From assembly GCF_009725985.1 (NCBI RefSeq), contig NZ_RCNR01000001.1:1-64000 (forward strand): DNA of 64,000 nucleotides, given 5' to 3'. The stretch's first letter is position 1. Each line of letters starts with the position of its first letter. The notes below the pieces were generated by a model, which was not told the DNA's origin, made no database searches, and saw nothing but the letters and a program-made list of their open reading frames with translations. This document shows positions 17,188 through 26,308 of this stretch, in pieces. The translations under genes were made by a program, and so were the position numbers. The stretch comes from Zobellia amurskyensis (GTDB lineage Bacteria; Bacteroidota; Bacteroidia; Flavobacteriales; Flavobacteriaceae).

Positions 17188-18318
17188 ATGAAAAACTTTA
17201 CTTTAGAAATTTTAGGGCTAGTGATGTTCACTACAATAGTATCATGTGAGCATATAGATGACTTTATAGGTCAAGGCGGTGCTGCAAATAATAGCATAAC
17301 GAACATAGAATTTGTTGATGAATATGTGTTGCCGGATGAATCAATGTACACAGGAACTTCAGTAGGTGGGTTGTCCGGTATAGATTATGCAGATGGAAAA
17401 TGGTACATGATCAGTGATGACCCAAATGCACCTATTCGTTTTTATACTGCAGATATTCAGCTTAACAAAAATGGATTTGAGAACGTAACAATCAATGGAG
17501 TTACGGAATTGCTGAACGGTAGCAATTTACCTTTCGCAGATGGGGAGATAGACCCAGAAGCTATTAGGGTTACTCCTGGCGGTAGTGTATTATGGTCTAG
17601 CGAAGGAAACGTTAAGGAAGGTGTTGATCCTTTTGTTCGTATTGCCAGTTTAGACGGCACTTATAAGTCCAGCATTGCTTTGGACGAAAAGTTTAAAGTA
17701 TCCGAAGATGAAAATCAAGGTCCAAGACACAATGGGGTAATTGAAGGGCTTTCCGTTTCGTATGATAAAAATGGGTACTGGGCCTCTATGGAATTGCCCC
17801 TTGTGCAAGATGGACCAGAGCCAGTAGTAGAAAATACGGACTCGCCGGTAAGGATAGCGTATATGAATAGTTCGGGGGCATTCGGAAAAGAGTTTGCTTA
17901 TGAGTTGGACCCAATTGCCAGAAAGTTTGATGAAACAGCTTTCACCGTAAACGGTATTGTTGAAATTCTAGAATATGAAACGAATAAGTTTTTGGTATTG
18001 GAACGTTCGTTTTCAACAGGATTTACAGATGGGGGCAACAATGTAAAGATTTATGATGTAGATGCTTCCAAAGCGACTGATGTAAGTGATATGTATAGTC
18101 TTAGGGAAGCGGACTATATAAAAGCGACCAAGGAATTGTTATTCGATTTTGAAAGTGTTAGAAGTCAATTAACAGATGGAGTAGTGGATAATATAGAAGG
18201 AATCACCTTTGGTCCAGAATTGGAAAATGGTAACCGCTCATTGGTATTGGTGGCGGATAATAACTTTAGCGCGTTTGGCCCACAGTTAAATCAATTTATA
18301 CTTCTTGAAGTAAAATAA
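17188..18318 (+). CDS. Esterase-like phytase-family lipoprotein
   Basis: A 376-residue exported lipoprotein; the signal ends at TIVSCE with lipobox Cys at about residue 20. The body matches the esterase-like activity of phytase family (phytase-like beta-propeller): GGLSGIDYADGKWYMISDD near residue 55, then DPEAIRVTPGGSVLWSSEG, NGVIEGLSVSYDKNGYW, and the C-terminal NIEGITFGPELENGNRSLVLVADNNF. The acidic loops probably bind metal. Its substrate could be a phosphate ester, but this family has little experimental support. A perfect 14-bp hairpin terminator follows. It is likely monocistronic. Confidence 0.85.
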   Translation: MKNFTLEILGLVMFTTIVSCEHIDDFIGQGGAANNSITNIEFVDEYVLPDESMYTGTSVGGLSGIDYADGKWYMISDDPNAPIRFYTADIQLNKNGFENVTINGVTELLNGSNLPFADGEIDPEAIRVTPGGSVLWSSEGNVKEGVDPFVRIASLDGTYKSSIALDEKFKVSEDENQGPRHNGVIEGLSVSYDKNGYWASMELPLVQDGPEPVVENTDSPVRIAYMNSSGAFGKEFAYELDPIARKFDETAFTVNGIVEILEYETNKFLVLERSFSTGFTDGGNNVKIYDVDASKATDVSDMYSLREADYIKATKELLFDFESVRSQLTDGVVDNIEGITFGPELENGNRSLVLVADNNFSAFGPQLNQFILLEVK

Positions 18319-18338
18319 GGGATTAATTTGAGTTATGG

Positions 18339-18370
18339 AAAGTCCGTTATACTGTGGTATAACGGACTTT
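18339..18370 (+). terminator. Intrinsic terminator with perfect 14-bp stem
   Basis: AAAGTCCGTTATAC (18339-18352), TGTG loop, GTATAACGGACTTT (18357-18370), then TTCTTT. It terminates the phytase-like lipoprotein gene. Confidence 0.9.
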
Positions 18371-18488
18371 TTCTTTATAATATGTCGTGTAACGGGCATT
18401 TTGTAAGTTTTTGCAATGAAGCTCTACCAATGTTACCCAAGTTACCGAGCATGTACTAATAGCTTATTAACTTTGGTATAAATTAAAG

Positions 18489-19124
18489 ATGATTAAGATG
18501 GCAATACCTACTACAGAAACGAACGTAACCAAATTAATAGAGAAAGCGCTTTCACAAGCTGTCTCATATGAAGATTACCGTGCAATGGTAAATCAATTAG
18601 CATTGGAAGGAAAATCTACTGGACCAGAGCAGACCGAAGCTTTGGCCAATTATACCATGCTTAATGATCGCCGTATGAAACGTTTTGATAAAACCGTTAA
18701 GGTGAGTGCGGAAGACGAAGCCACAATTGCTAAGTTGGATAAGAAAATACAATTGATTCTCTTAACGGAAAGTTGGTGTGGAGATGCTGCTCCGGCTTTA
18801 CCTGTAATCAACAAAATAGCGCAGTTGAATGACAATATAGATTTTAAAGTGGTTTTAAGGGATGAGAATATAGGCCTGATGAATCAGTTTTTGACCAATG
18901 GGGGAATGTCTATTCCTAAATTAATTTTCTGGGATGCGGAAAACCAAGAGGTATTGGCAGATTGGGGCCCAAGACCTAAACTTGCCGCAAAATTAGTAGC
19001 AGACCATAAAGAAAAGCATGGCCAGTTGTTACCTGAGATTAAAGAGGAAATTCAACAATGGTATAATAAGGATAAAGGGCAATCTACGCTCAAAGAAATA
19101 TTAACGCGCCTTCCCTTGAAATAG
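18489..19124 (+). CDS. Thioredoxin-family protein with a single active-site cysteine
   Basis: A 211-residue cytoplasmic protein. After an N-terminal helical region, a thioredoxin-fold domain begins near residue 87 (QLILLTESWCGDAAPALP) with C97. The expected CxxC becomes CGDA, so only one cysteine remains and disulfide exchange by the classical mechanism is impossible. The cis-proline region SIPKLIFWD is retained. The family is common in Bacteroidota and poorly characterised; roles in monothiol chemistry or as a binding scaffold are possible. The 3' end overlaps the convergent TonB-like gene by 24 bases. Confidence 0.82.
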   Translation: MIKMAIPTTETNVTKLIEKALSQAVSYEDYRAMVNQLALEGKSTGPEQTEALANYTMLNDRRMKRFDKTVKVSAEDEATIAKLDKKIQLILLTESWCGDAAPALPVINKIAQLNDNIDFKVVLRDENIGLMNQFLTNGGMSIPKLIFWDAENQEVLADWGPRPKLAAKLVADHKEKHGQLLPEIKEEIQQWYNKDKGQSTLKEILTRLPLK

Positions 19125-19832
19125 GTAGGTAATCGTTCCTTTTTGAACCGATTTTTCGCCAGAACTAAATTTAGCTTTAAGAGCATAGGCAATGGCATTG
19201 TCTATTAAACATCCGTTAGATGTTCCTGAGCTTTTAGCATTGTAATCGGCATCTACAACGTTGCCCGTTGCATCTACTTGGATATTCACAACAACTTTTC
19301 CTCCTTCAATACAAGTGTAGATTGGGGGAGGTAATCTGTAGTTACTCCGGTTTACCAATGAATAGGAAACAGATGTACGGCGTTTGGCCAAGTTGTTGGT
19401 AAATTCTTTTTTCTGGGCCTCTTTTTCGCCAAGCATTTGTTTGGCTTCTTGGCGCTTCTTTTTTAGCTCTTTTACACGTTCCGCGTATTCGGAGTCAGAA
19501 AGTAGTTCGTTAGGGTCATCACTATTTTCAGCTGCTAGTTTTTCTTCTAATAGCTCTTCAAGTGTTTTTAAGGGTTCTGGATTGCCGTAGCTTGGCTTGG
19601 CAGTTTCGTTATAGGCCATATGGCTCTTTATCGGGTCTGCTTTTTCAATTTCTTGCTCCAGTTTTTCCTTTTCTTCGAGAAGTTCTTCAATGTCTTCTTC
19701 AAGCATCATTTCTACCACATAATCGTCCTGCTCTTTGTCTTCGCCTAAGTGTATGCTGTATAGTGCCAGCACGATAATAGACATAGAAAAAAGGGTGATA
19801 AGGAACGCTAAATGTTTACGGTTCAAGGTCAT
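19101..19832 (-). CDS. TonB-like energy transducer / inner-membrane protein with coiled coil
   Basis: A 243-residue protein. One N-terminal transmembrane helix (about 8-28, LAFLITLFSMSIIVLALYSI) anchors it. A long, highly charged Glu/Lys coiled-coil region spans residues 40-150 in place of the usual Pro-rich spacer. The C-terminal domain (about 165-243) has the TonB-type pattern GGKVVVNIQVDATGNVVDAD and a final strand GTITYLFQ. It may couple proton-motive force to outer-membrane receptors, or be a structural paralogue. No ExbB/ExbD genes are adjacent. Confidence 0.72.
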   Translation of the reverse strand: MTLNRKHLAFLITLFSMSIIVLALYSIHLGEDKEQDDYVVEMMLEEDIEELLEEKEKLEQEIEKADPIKSHMAYNETAKPSYGNPEPLKTLEELLEEKLAAENSDDPNELLSDSEYAERVKELKKKRQEAKQMLGEKEAQKKEFTNNLAKRRTSVSYSLVNRSNYRLPPPIYTCIEGGKVVVNIQVDATGNVVDADYNAKSSGTSNGCLIDNAIAYALKAKFSSGEKSVQKGTITYLFQGKAR

Positions 19833-19901
19833 AGTGATATAACCACAATTTTAAAAAAATATTTTAATTATTCGTTGAACGGAAAGCCTAGGGTGTTCTT
19901 T

Positions 19902-20615
19902 TTACGATTCTGTCGTTTTTCCTAGCAGGTTTTCCGCAAATACATTGGGATCAATGGCTTTATTTACGTTGTAGTCCCCTATTTTGGTTCTTCTCAACTC
20001 GGATAAATGACCGCCGCTTTGTAGTGCTTGCCCCAAATCGTGTGCCAAAGACCTAATATATGTGCCTTTACTGCAAACTATTCTAAATTTAACATTTGGG
20101 AGTGTCATTTCAATGATTTCAAAGACCGAAACGTTTACACTTCTCGTTTTTATTTCAACTTCTTTTCCTTCCCTGGCGTATTCGTACAGGCGTTTACCGT
20201 CTTTTTTTAAAGCTGAAAAAACGGGTGGCCGTTGTTCTATGTCACCTATAAACTGTGGGAGGGTTTTATTGAGCAGTGCTTCGGTAATGTGCTCTGTAGG
20301 ATAAGTTTGGTCAACCTCGGTTTCCAAATCGTATGAAGGGGTAGTGGCTCCTAGGGTAATGGTGCCCGTGTATTCTTTTGCCTGTCCTTGAAGCTCGGGT
20401 ATTCTTTTTGTGAATTTTCCTGTACAAATGATAAGTAGACCGGTAGCTAAAGGGTCTAAGGTTCCGGCATGTCCAATTTTAAACTTCTTGAGTTTGAATT
20501 TTGAGCGAATGACCCATTTTAATTTGTTCACCGCTTGAAAAGAAGACCACCCAAGGGGTTTGTCTACCAGTAAAATTTGTCCATCAAGAAAGTCCTCTTG
20601 GGTACGAGAATCCAT
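19902..20615 (-). CDS. truB: tRNA pseudouridine-55 synthase
   Basis: A 237-residue enzyme that isomerises U55 in the T-loop of tRNAs. The catalytic aspartate D54 lies in GHAGTLDPLATG. ILLVDKPLGWSSFQAVN at the N terminus and VCSKGTYIRSLAHDLG in the later part are family motifs. The C-terminal PUA domain of E. coli TruB is mostly absent, as in other Bacteroidota. It follows uppP, DUF3098 and ftsX on the same strand, a gene order conserved in Flavobacteriia, so these four probably form one operon. Confidence 0.95.
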   Translation of the reverse strand: MDSRTQEDFLDGQILLVDKPLGWSSFQAVNKLKWVIRSKFKLKKFKIGHAGTLDPLATGLLIICTGKFTKRIPELQGQAKEYTGTITLGATTPSYDLETEVDQTYPTEHITEALLNKTLPQFIGDIEQRPPVFSALKKDGKRLYEYAREGKEVEIKTRSVNVSVFEIIEMTLPNVKFRIVCSKGTYIRSLAHDLGQALQSGGHLSELRRTKIGDYNVNKAIDPNVFAENLLGKTTES

Positions 20616-20655
20616 ATAAAAAGTATTAATCCCTGTTTAACGCAACTGAAATGAT

Positions 20656-21450
20656 CTAGCCCATATAACCGTAAGCAATGGCAATCAGTCCCACAACAAA
20701 GCAATAGATGGCAAAGTAAGAAAGTTTACTCTTCTTTACCAATTGGATCATCCAAGTACAAGCAGCAAGACCAGCCAAGAACGCAGCAATAAAACCTGCG
20801 CCCATGGCAACGTTGTTTCCGCCGTCAAAATTAAGGTCGCCACTCAAAAGGTCTTTTCCTATTTTTCCAAAAATAAGAGGTACGACCATTAAGAATGAAA
20901 AACGTGCCGCTTTGGTTTTGTCTACACCTAATAGTACCGATGTAGAAATGGTAGCACCACTTCTGGAAATACCCGGAAGCATTGCAATGGCTTGAGAGAT
21001 ACCAACAATTACCGCATTGCCAAAACTTACTTTTTTATCTGTGTCCTTGGCCTTATCGGCAAAATATAGCAGTACGGCAGTAATCAATAGCATAAATCCT
21101 ACGAACCTGACATTACCTCCAAAAAAGGCTTCCAGTTGTTCCTCAAAAAAGAGGCCTACAAAGACTGCAGGTAACATAGATAGAATAATTTTTACGGAGA
21201 ATTGTGCTTCTTCGTTCCATTTAAAGCTCAAAAGGCCGCTTATAATTTCCCAAATATCCTTTCTGAAAACGACAATGGTACTCAGGGCAGTTGCAAAATG
21301 GAGAACCACGGTAAATAAAAGACTTTCTTCGGGTACGGAGTGGTCACCTAAAATGGCTTTTCCCAACTCTAAATGTCCACTTGATGATACGGGTAAAAAT
21401 TCGGTCAATCCTTGAATGATACCGAGAATGATAGCGTCTAGCGTGTCCAA
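20656..21450 (-). CDS. uppP: Undecaprenyl-diphosphatase (BacA/UppP)
   Basis: A 264-residue integral membrane enzyme that dephosphorylates undecaprenyl pyrophosphate to recycle the lipid carrier for peptidoglycan and surface polysaccharides; it also gives bacitracin tolerance. The two family motifs are visible: GLTEFLPVSSSGHLE near residue 14 and PGISRSGATIS near residue 160. About eight hydrophobic helices are present. The start is TTG at 21450, two bases after the stop of the DUF3098 gene; the resulting N terminus MDTLDAIILGIIQG fits the family, so initiation is probably coupled. truB follows 40 bases downstream. Confidence 0.95.
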   Translation of the reverse strand: MDTLDAIILGIIQGLTEFLPVSSSGHLELGKAILGDHSVPEESLLFTVVLHFATALSTIVVFRKDIWEIISGLLSFKWNEEAQFSVKIILSMLPAVFVGLFFEEQLEAFFGGNVRFVGFMLLITAVLLYFADKAKDTDKKVSFGNAVIVGISQAIAMLPGISRSGATISTSVLLGVDKTKAARFSFLMVVPLIFGKIGKDLLSGDLNFDGGNNVAMGAGFIAAFLAGLAACTWMIQLVKKSKLSYFAIYCFVVGLIAIAYGYMG

Positions 21451-21452
21451 AA

Positions 21453-21722
21453 TTATTTTTTCTTCTTGTGCGGATTCAACAATATGGCATATATCTCAAT
21501 ACCTAAACCAATAAGAACAAGGGTAGGGGCCAAACGTATTCTTCTAAAGTTGTAAATATCTTCGTTGAATACATTGGGGTCGTCACTACCGCCACCGCTC
21601 ATGAGTATAAAGCCTATGGCGATAAAGGCAAGACCTACAAAAAAGAAAGTGTAGTTCTTTTTCTGAAAAATGAATTCCTGCTTTGCCTGTTGGCCTGTAT
21701 ATTCTGTTTGTTTTTTACCCAT
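21453..21722 (-). CDS. DUF3098 small membrane protein
   Basis: An 89-residue protein with two transmembrane helices, about 28-44 (FFVGLAFIAIGFILMSG) and 63-81 (LAPTLVLIGLGIEIYAIL), and basic termini, matching the DUF3098 family of Bacteroidota. It lies between ftsX and uppP in a conserved order. A link to cell-division or envelope assembly is suggested only by this neighbourhood. Confidence 0.88.
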   Translation of the reverse strand: MGKKQTEYTGQQAKQEFIFQKKNYTFFFVGLAFIAIGFILMSGGGSDDPNVFNEDIYNFRRIRLAPTLVLIGLGIEIYAILLNPHKKKK

Positions 21723-21810
21723 GCTGCAAATTTAACGAAGTTCTGCTTAAAAAAGTTTATGGTCGTAAAGGTTTATTGTTTGGTGGCTGTTTCTAATATA
21801 AATAGAGGTC

Positions 21811-22689
21811 TTAATAGTAAAGTTCATCGGTTCTAAGGTTTAAAAACCGTTGTGTTGCAAAAAATGTGCTGATCAATGAGATAAATATACCCAAAACAAA
21901 TATAGCGCCATAGAGCATGCCCAGCTGTTCAACATCTTTAAAAAGTTCCAGTTCCGGAAAATTTTGGTCTAAATAATATAAAGCTCCTGTTAAGGCTAAA
22001 AGAGCGGTCAGGGCGCCAAACATACCCAGTTTTATGTTCATCCAAATAAATGGGCGACGTATAAAGGTCTTGGTAGCTCCTACCATTTGCATGGTCTTAA
22101 TGATAAAGCGCTTGGAGTAAATGCTTAGGCGTATGGAGCTATTGATGAGCAAAATGGCGATAAAAGTGAGAACACCACTTGCGATCAGAACCCAAAAACT
22201 AATTCTTTTTACGTTCTCGCTCAAGAGCCCAACCAAAGGCTTGTCATAACTCACTTCTTCTACATAGGCTTTCTTGGCAAGGTTGGTGGCGAGGGAGTCT
22301 ATTTCTTGTGGCGTTACAAAATCGGCTCGCAACTTTACGTCAATGGAGTTTTTAAGCGGGTTGTACCCTAAAAAATTCTGAAAATCTTCGCCAATTTCTT
22401 CGCTGTGCTGTTTGGCCGCATCTTCTTTTGAAATGTAAACGGCACTTTTGGTATGGTCCGCCTGTAAAAGGTTTTTCTGTAGTTGGTCTACCTCAGACTC
22501 CTTGGCTTCGTCCTTTAGGAAAATAGAAATTGTAATCTGCTCTTTAAAGTGATCTGCCATTTTTTTGGTGTTGATGACCAGAAGCCCCAACATGCCTAGT
22601 AAAAAGAGAACCAAAGCAATACTCAGTACCACCGAGAAGTACGATGATATTAATTTTTGTTTTTGGTATTGTTCAAAAGATTTGCCCAT
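21811..22689 (-). CDS. ftsX: Cell division protein FtsX
   Basis: A 292-residue membrane protein, the permease-like partner of the ATPase FtsE. FtsEX activates peptidoglycan hydrolases at the septum. One transmembrane helix (about 20-42), a periplasmic domain (about 45-165) and three further helices form the C-terminal FtsX domain, with SKRFIIKTMQMVGATKTFIR between helices. It is divergent from leuS, separated by 81 bases. ftsE is not in this window, which is normal in this phylum. Confidence 0.94.
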   Translation of the reverse strand: MGKSFEQYQKQKLISSYFSVVLSIALVLFLLGMLGLLVINTKKMADHFKEQITISIFLKDEAKESEVDQLQKNLLQADHTKSAVYISKEDAAKQHSEEIGEDFQNFLGYNPLKNSIDVKLRADFVTPQEIDSLATNLAKKAYVEEVSYDKPLVGLLSENVKRISFWVLIASGVLTFIAILLINSSIRLSIYSKRFIIKTMQMVGATKTFIRRPFIWMNIKLGMFGALTALLALTGALYYLDQNFPELELFKDVEQLGMLYGAIFVLGIFISLISTFFATQRFLNLRTDELYY

Positions 22690-22735
22690 AATTGCGTATA
22701 CGGACGTAAATTTAGGAAAGTAAATTGAATAAACT

Positions 22736-22743
22736 TATTTTTG
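22736..22743 (+). promoter_or_regulatory. leuS promoter -7 element
   Basis: TATTTTTG matches TAnnTTTG. Transcription would begin around 22750, which excludes a start at the in-frame TTG (22741) and supports the ATG at 22771. Confidence 0.5.
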
Positions 22744-22770
22744 CGCCACATTGAAAAGAAAGATATCAGC

Positions 22771-25700
22771 ATGCAATACGATTTCAAGGAAATAGAGAAA
22801 AATTGGCAAGAGTTTTGGGCCAAAAACGAAACGTTCAAAGCCAAAAACAACTCCGATAAGCCAAAATACTATGTTTTGGATATGTTTCCTTACCCTTCGG
22901 GTGCCGGATTGCATGTGGGTCATCCGCTAGGTTATATAGCCAGTGATATTTATGCACGTTACAAAAGGCATAAAGGCTTTAATGTTTTGCATCCACAGGG
23001 CTATGATTCTTTTGGTCTGCCAGCAGAGCAGTACGCTATTCAAACAGGGCAGCATCCTGCAGTAACTACCGCTGCCAATATTAAAACATACAGAAGACAG
23101 CTAGATCAATTGGGCTTTTCCTTTGATTGGAGCAGAGAGGTGCGTACATCTAGTCCCGAATATTACAAATGGACACAGTGGATATTCATTCAGATTTTCA
23201 ATTCTTGGTACAATAAAACAACCGATAAGGCCGAATCTATAGATACATTAATTTCTGTTTTTGAAGCAGAAGGAAATGCGAATGTACAAGCGGTTTGTGA
23301 CGAAGGTATTGCACAATTTTCCTCTGCGGATTGGAAGTCTTTTTCAGATAAAGAACAACAAGAAATTTTATTGCAATACCGCTTAACGTATTTGGCGGAA
23401 AGTGAAGTGAACTGGTGTCCCGCTTTAGGAACCGTTTTGGCAAATGACGAAATCGTAAACGGAGTTTCTGAGCGTGGTGGTCATCCGGTTATCCGTAAGA
23501 AAATGACCCAGTGGAGTATGCGTATCAGTGCCTATGCCCAGCGTTTGTTAGACGGATTGAATACCGTAGACTGGCCACAACCGCTTAAAGATTCACAAAC
23601 CAACTGGATCGGAAGAAGCGAAGGTGCGGAAGTAACCTTTTCTTTAAAAGATTCCGATCACAAAATATCAGTATTTACGACCCGTCCCGATACTATTTTT
23701 GGAGTAAGCTTTATGACCTTGGCTCCAGAACTAGAGTTGGTAGCGGAAATAACCACACCTGAGCAAAAAGCTGAGGTAGAAGCCTATATTGAAGCTACGG
23801 CAAAACGTTCGGAACGTGATCGTATGGCAGATGTGAAAACCATATCCGGTGCTTTTACGGGGGCTTACGCGGAGCATCCGTTTACAAAAGAACCTATTCC
23901 AGTTTGGATTGGGGACTATGTACTGGCAGGTTATGGAACTGGGGCTGTAATGTCCGTTCCTTGTGGTGATCAAAGAGATTATGACTTCGCAAAGCATTTC
24001 AACATTCCTATCCCCAATATTTTTGAAGGGGTTGATATTTCCGAGGAAGCTTTTTCTGATAAGGCGACTACAATTATTGCCAATTCCGATTTCTTAAACG
24101 GATTGGATTATAAAAAAGCGACACAAAAAGCGATTGCGGAGATTGAGAAAATTGGCGCGGGTACAGGTAAGGTCAACTACCGTTTGCGCGATGCCGTTTT
24201 TAGTCGTCAGCGCTATTGGGGCGAGCCTTTTCCGGTGTATTATGTGGATGGTATGCCGCAAATGATCGCTGCGGAGCATTTGCCCATAAAATTACCTGAG
24301 GTTGATAAATACTTGCCTACCGAAACCGGAGAGCCGCCTTTGGGAAATGCTACCGTTTGGGCTTGGGATACTGTAAACAATGAAGTTGTTTCTAACGATA
24401 AGATAGACCATAAAACCGTATGGCCGCTAGAGTTGAATACCATGCCAGGTTGGGCAGGTAGTTCACAGTACTTTAACCGCTATATGGATCCAAATAATGA
24501 GGGTGAAATTTTCTCAAAAGAAGCCATTGACTACTGGCAAGATGTGGACTTGTACATTGGTGGTAGCGAGCATGCTACGGGCCATTTATTGTATAGCCGT
24601 TTTTGGCAGAAGTTTATGTTTGACTTAGGTTTGGTGCCCAAAGATGAGTTTGCTAAAAAACTTATCAATCAGGGGATGATTACTGGGACTAGTGCTTTTG
24701 TTTATAGGATGAATTCTAATATAACTGTTTCAAAGAAAATGCTCGGAAAAGATTTGTCGGACGCAGATGATTTGTATAAGTTGACAAAAGATGCAGTAAT
24801 TAAAACTGTTCAGTTAAAAAAGAAATTAGTTTTTATTCCAAAGAGTTTGTTTTCCTTTCATGAGTTTAAGAAATGGAAAAGGAGTAAAGGGATGTCTGAA
24901 GAGGAAATTAAAAAATTAATAGAAACAGATTTAGCTAAAGAGAGGCTGAAATCTATTGAACATTTAATACCTGACGATGAAAAAGAATTTTTCGATTTAG
25001 AAAAATACTCTATCTCGTATTCCGCCGAAGCACTGCATACTGATGTGTCTTTTGTAAGTTCTTCAGATGATTTGGATGTGGAAGCATATAAAAATTGGCG
25101 TTCGGAAAATAGTGATGCTGAGTTTATTTTACAAGATGGGAATTACATTGTCGGTCGCGAGGTCGAAAAAATGTCCAAGTCCAAATACAACGTGGTCAAT
25201 CCAGATGCCATTTGTGAAGAATACGGGGCGGATTCATTGCGTTTGTATGAAATGTTCTTAGGGCCATTGGAGCAGTCTAAACCTTGGAACACGGCAGGTA
25301 TTACAGGAGCTCATGGTTTCTTGAAAAAACTATGGCGTTTGTACCACTCAGGGGCTGAGGGTGCTTTTGCAGTTTCAGAAGATGAGCCTTCTAAAGACAG
25401 CTATAAGACTTTGCACAAGACTATTAAAAAGGTAGAAGAAGATATTGAGAACTTTAGTTTTAATACTTCGGTATCCACCTTTATGATTGCCGTGAACGAG
25501 TTAAGTTCTCAAAAATGTAATAGTCGTGCAGTATTGGAGCCTTTGGCTATTTTGGTATCTCCTTATGCGCCACATATTGCAGAAGAACTTTGGAAGCAGT
25601 TAGGTCACGAGGGTTCAATTTCTACCGTAGACTTTCCAAAATTCGAGGAGAAGTACTTGGTGGAGAGCAGTAAGGAATATCCGGTTTCTTTCAACGGGAA

Positions 25701-25854
25701 AATGCGTTTTAAATTAGAGCTTCCGTTAGATTTAAGCAAAGATGAAATTGAGGCGGCGGTAATGGCTCATGAAAAAACAGCACAGCAATTACAAGGGCGT
25801 ACGCCTAAGAAAGTAATTGTAGTGCCAGGTAAAATTATAAATATCGTAGGGTAA
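22771..25854 (+). CDS. leuS: Leucyl-tRNA synthetase with enlarged leucine-specific region
   Basis: A 1027-residue class I synthetase that charges tRNA-Leu. HVGH (48-51) in YPSGAGLHVGHPLGY is the HIGH motif; KMSKS is at 800-804. The CP1 editing domain carries the threonine-rich TTRPDTIFG motif and later GTGAVMSVPCGDQRDYDF. The ATG at 22771 is chosen because the promoter element excludes earlier starts. Between VSKKM (about residue 653) and SAEALHTDV (about 751) there is a Lys/Glu-rich, AT-rich stretch near 24740-25020 that appears to be an in-frame insertion of roughly 80 residues just before KMSKS. From memory, relatives have only a short loop here. All catalytic motifs remain. Confidence 0.95.
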   Translation: MQYDFKEIEKNWQEFWAKNETFKAKNNSDKPKYYVLDMFPYPSGAGLHVGHPLGYIASDIYARYKRHKGFNVLHPQGYDSFGLPAEQYAIQTGQHPAVTTAANIKTYRRQLDQLGFSFDWSREVRTSSPEYYKWTQWIFIQIFNSWYNKTTDKAESIDTLISVFEAEGNANVQAVCDEGIAQFSSADWKSFSDKEQQEILLQYRLTYLAESEVNWCPALGTVLANDEIVNGVSERGGHPVIRKKMTQWSMRISAYAQRLLDGLNTVDWPQPLKDSQTNWIGRSEGAEVTFSLKDSDHKISVFTTRPDTIFGVSFMTLAPELELVAEITTPEQKAEVEAYIEATAKRSERDRMADVKTISGAFTGAYAEHPFTKEPIPVWIGDYVLAGYGTGAVMSVPCGDQRDYDFAKHFNIPIPNIFEGVDISEEAFSDKATTIIANSDFLNGLDYKKATQKAIAEIEKIGAGTGKVNYRLRDAVFSRQRYWGEPFPVYYVDGMPQMIAAEHLPIKLPEVDKYLPTETGEPPLGNATVWAWDTVNNEVVSNDKIDHKTVWPLELNTMPGWAGSSQYFNRYMDPNNEGEIFSKEAIDYWQDVDLYIGGSEHATGHLLYSRFWQKFMFDLGLVPKDEFAKKLINQGMITGTSAFVYRMNSNITVSKKMLGKDLSDADDLYKLTKDAVIKTVQLKKKLVFIPKSLFSFHEFKKWKRSKGMSEEEIKKLIETDLAKERLKSIEHLIPDDEKEFFDLEKYSISYSAEALHTDVSFVSSSDDLDVEAYKNWRSENSDAEFILQDGNYIVGREVEKMSKSKYNVVNPDAICEEYGADSLRLYEMFLGPLEQSKPWNTAGITGAHGFLKKLWRLYHSGAEGAFAVSEDEPSKDSYKTLHKTIKKVEEDIENFSFNTSVSTFMIAVNELSSQKCNSRAVLEPLAILVSPYAPHIAEELWKQLGHEGSISTVDFPKFEEKYLVESSKEYPVSFNGKMRFKLELPLDLSKDEIEAAVMAHEKTAQQLQGRTPKKVIVVPGKIINIVG

Positions 25855-25889
25855 GCCTCGGGCATACGGCCATCAACTAAGTACAACAA

Positions 25890-26144
25890 ATGGATAAGAT
25901 TGAAATTCTTGGGATGGTGGCCGCTGTTTTAACTACGGCCGGCTATGTGCCGCAGGTCTACAAAACGTGGCAAGAAAAGTCTACAAAAGACATTTCGCTC
26001 AGTACATACCTGATTCTTTTTTTAGGCGTGTTACTATGGTTTGCATACGGACTTTTGATTGACAGTCTGCCTGTTACTTTGGCTAATGCCATTACGGGTT
26101 GTCTTCTTTTCTTCATGTTAATATTAAAGTTCAAGTACAAATAA
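25890..26144 (+). CDS. SemiSWEET sugar transporter
   Basis: An 84-residue protein with three transmembrane helices (about 4-22, 38-57, 62-81). The PQ-loop motif TAGYVPQVYKTW follows helix 1, and the segment STKDISLSTYL matches the MtN3/saliva half-unit. SemiSWEETs dimerise to form a facilitative sugar pore. The substrate is unknown. It begins 36 bases after leuS and may be transcribed with it; a hairpin terminator follows. Confidence 0.92.
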   Translation: MDKIEILGMVAAVLTTAGYVPQVYKTWQEKSTKDISLSTYLILFLGVLLWFAYGLLIDSLPVTLANAITGCLLFFMLILKFKYK

Positions 26145-26175
26145 CTCAAAGACATTTTGGCAGAATATAAGTCTC

Positions 26176-26208
26176 AAAACCTTGCCTATATGATTTGGCG
26201 AGGTTTTT
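26176..26208 (+). terminator. Intrinsic terminator after SemiSWEET gene
   Basis: AAAACCTTGCC (26176-26186) pairs with GGCGAGGTTTT (26197-26207) with one G-T wobble, then TTG. It ends the leuS/SemiSWEET transcript. Confidence 0.75.
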
Positions 26209-26253
26209 GCTTTTCAATATGACAGATAATTAAACGTTTTCTCTAAGCGAAGC

Positions 26254-26308
26254 TACCTCACTGAGCGCAGTCGAAATGAGCGTAGCCGAAGTGAGTGCAG
26301 TCGAGGTA
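26254..26308. repeat. Intergenic element: three 15-bp tandem units flanked by an inverted repeat
   Basis: Three exact-length 15-bp units lie head to tail: TGAGCGCAGTCGAAA (26262-26276), TGAGCGTAGCCGAAG (26277-26291) and TGAGTGCAGTCGAGG (26292-26306). The outer TACCTC (26254-26259) and GAGGTA (26303-26308) are complementary, and CTCACT/AGTGAG pair internally. The GC content is well above the surrounding spacer. I believe a CTGAGCGCAGTCGAA-type sequence recurs between genes in many flavobacterial genomes, so this is probably a copy of a dispersed repeat. Confidence 0.7.
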
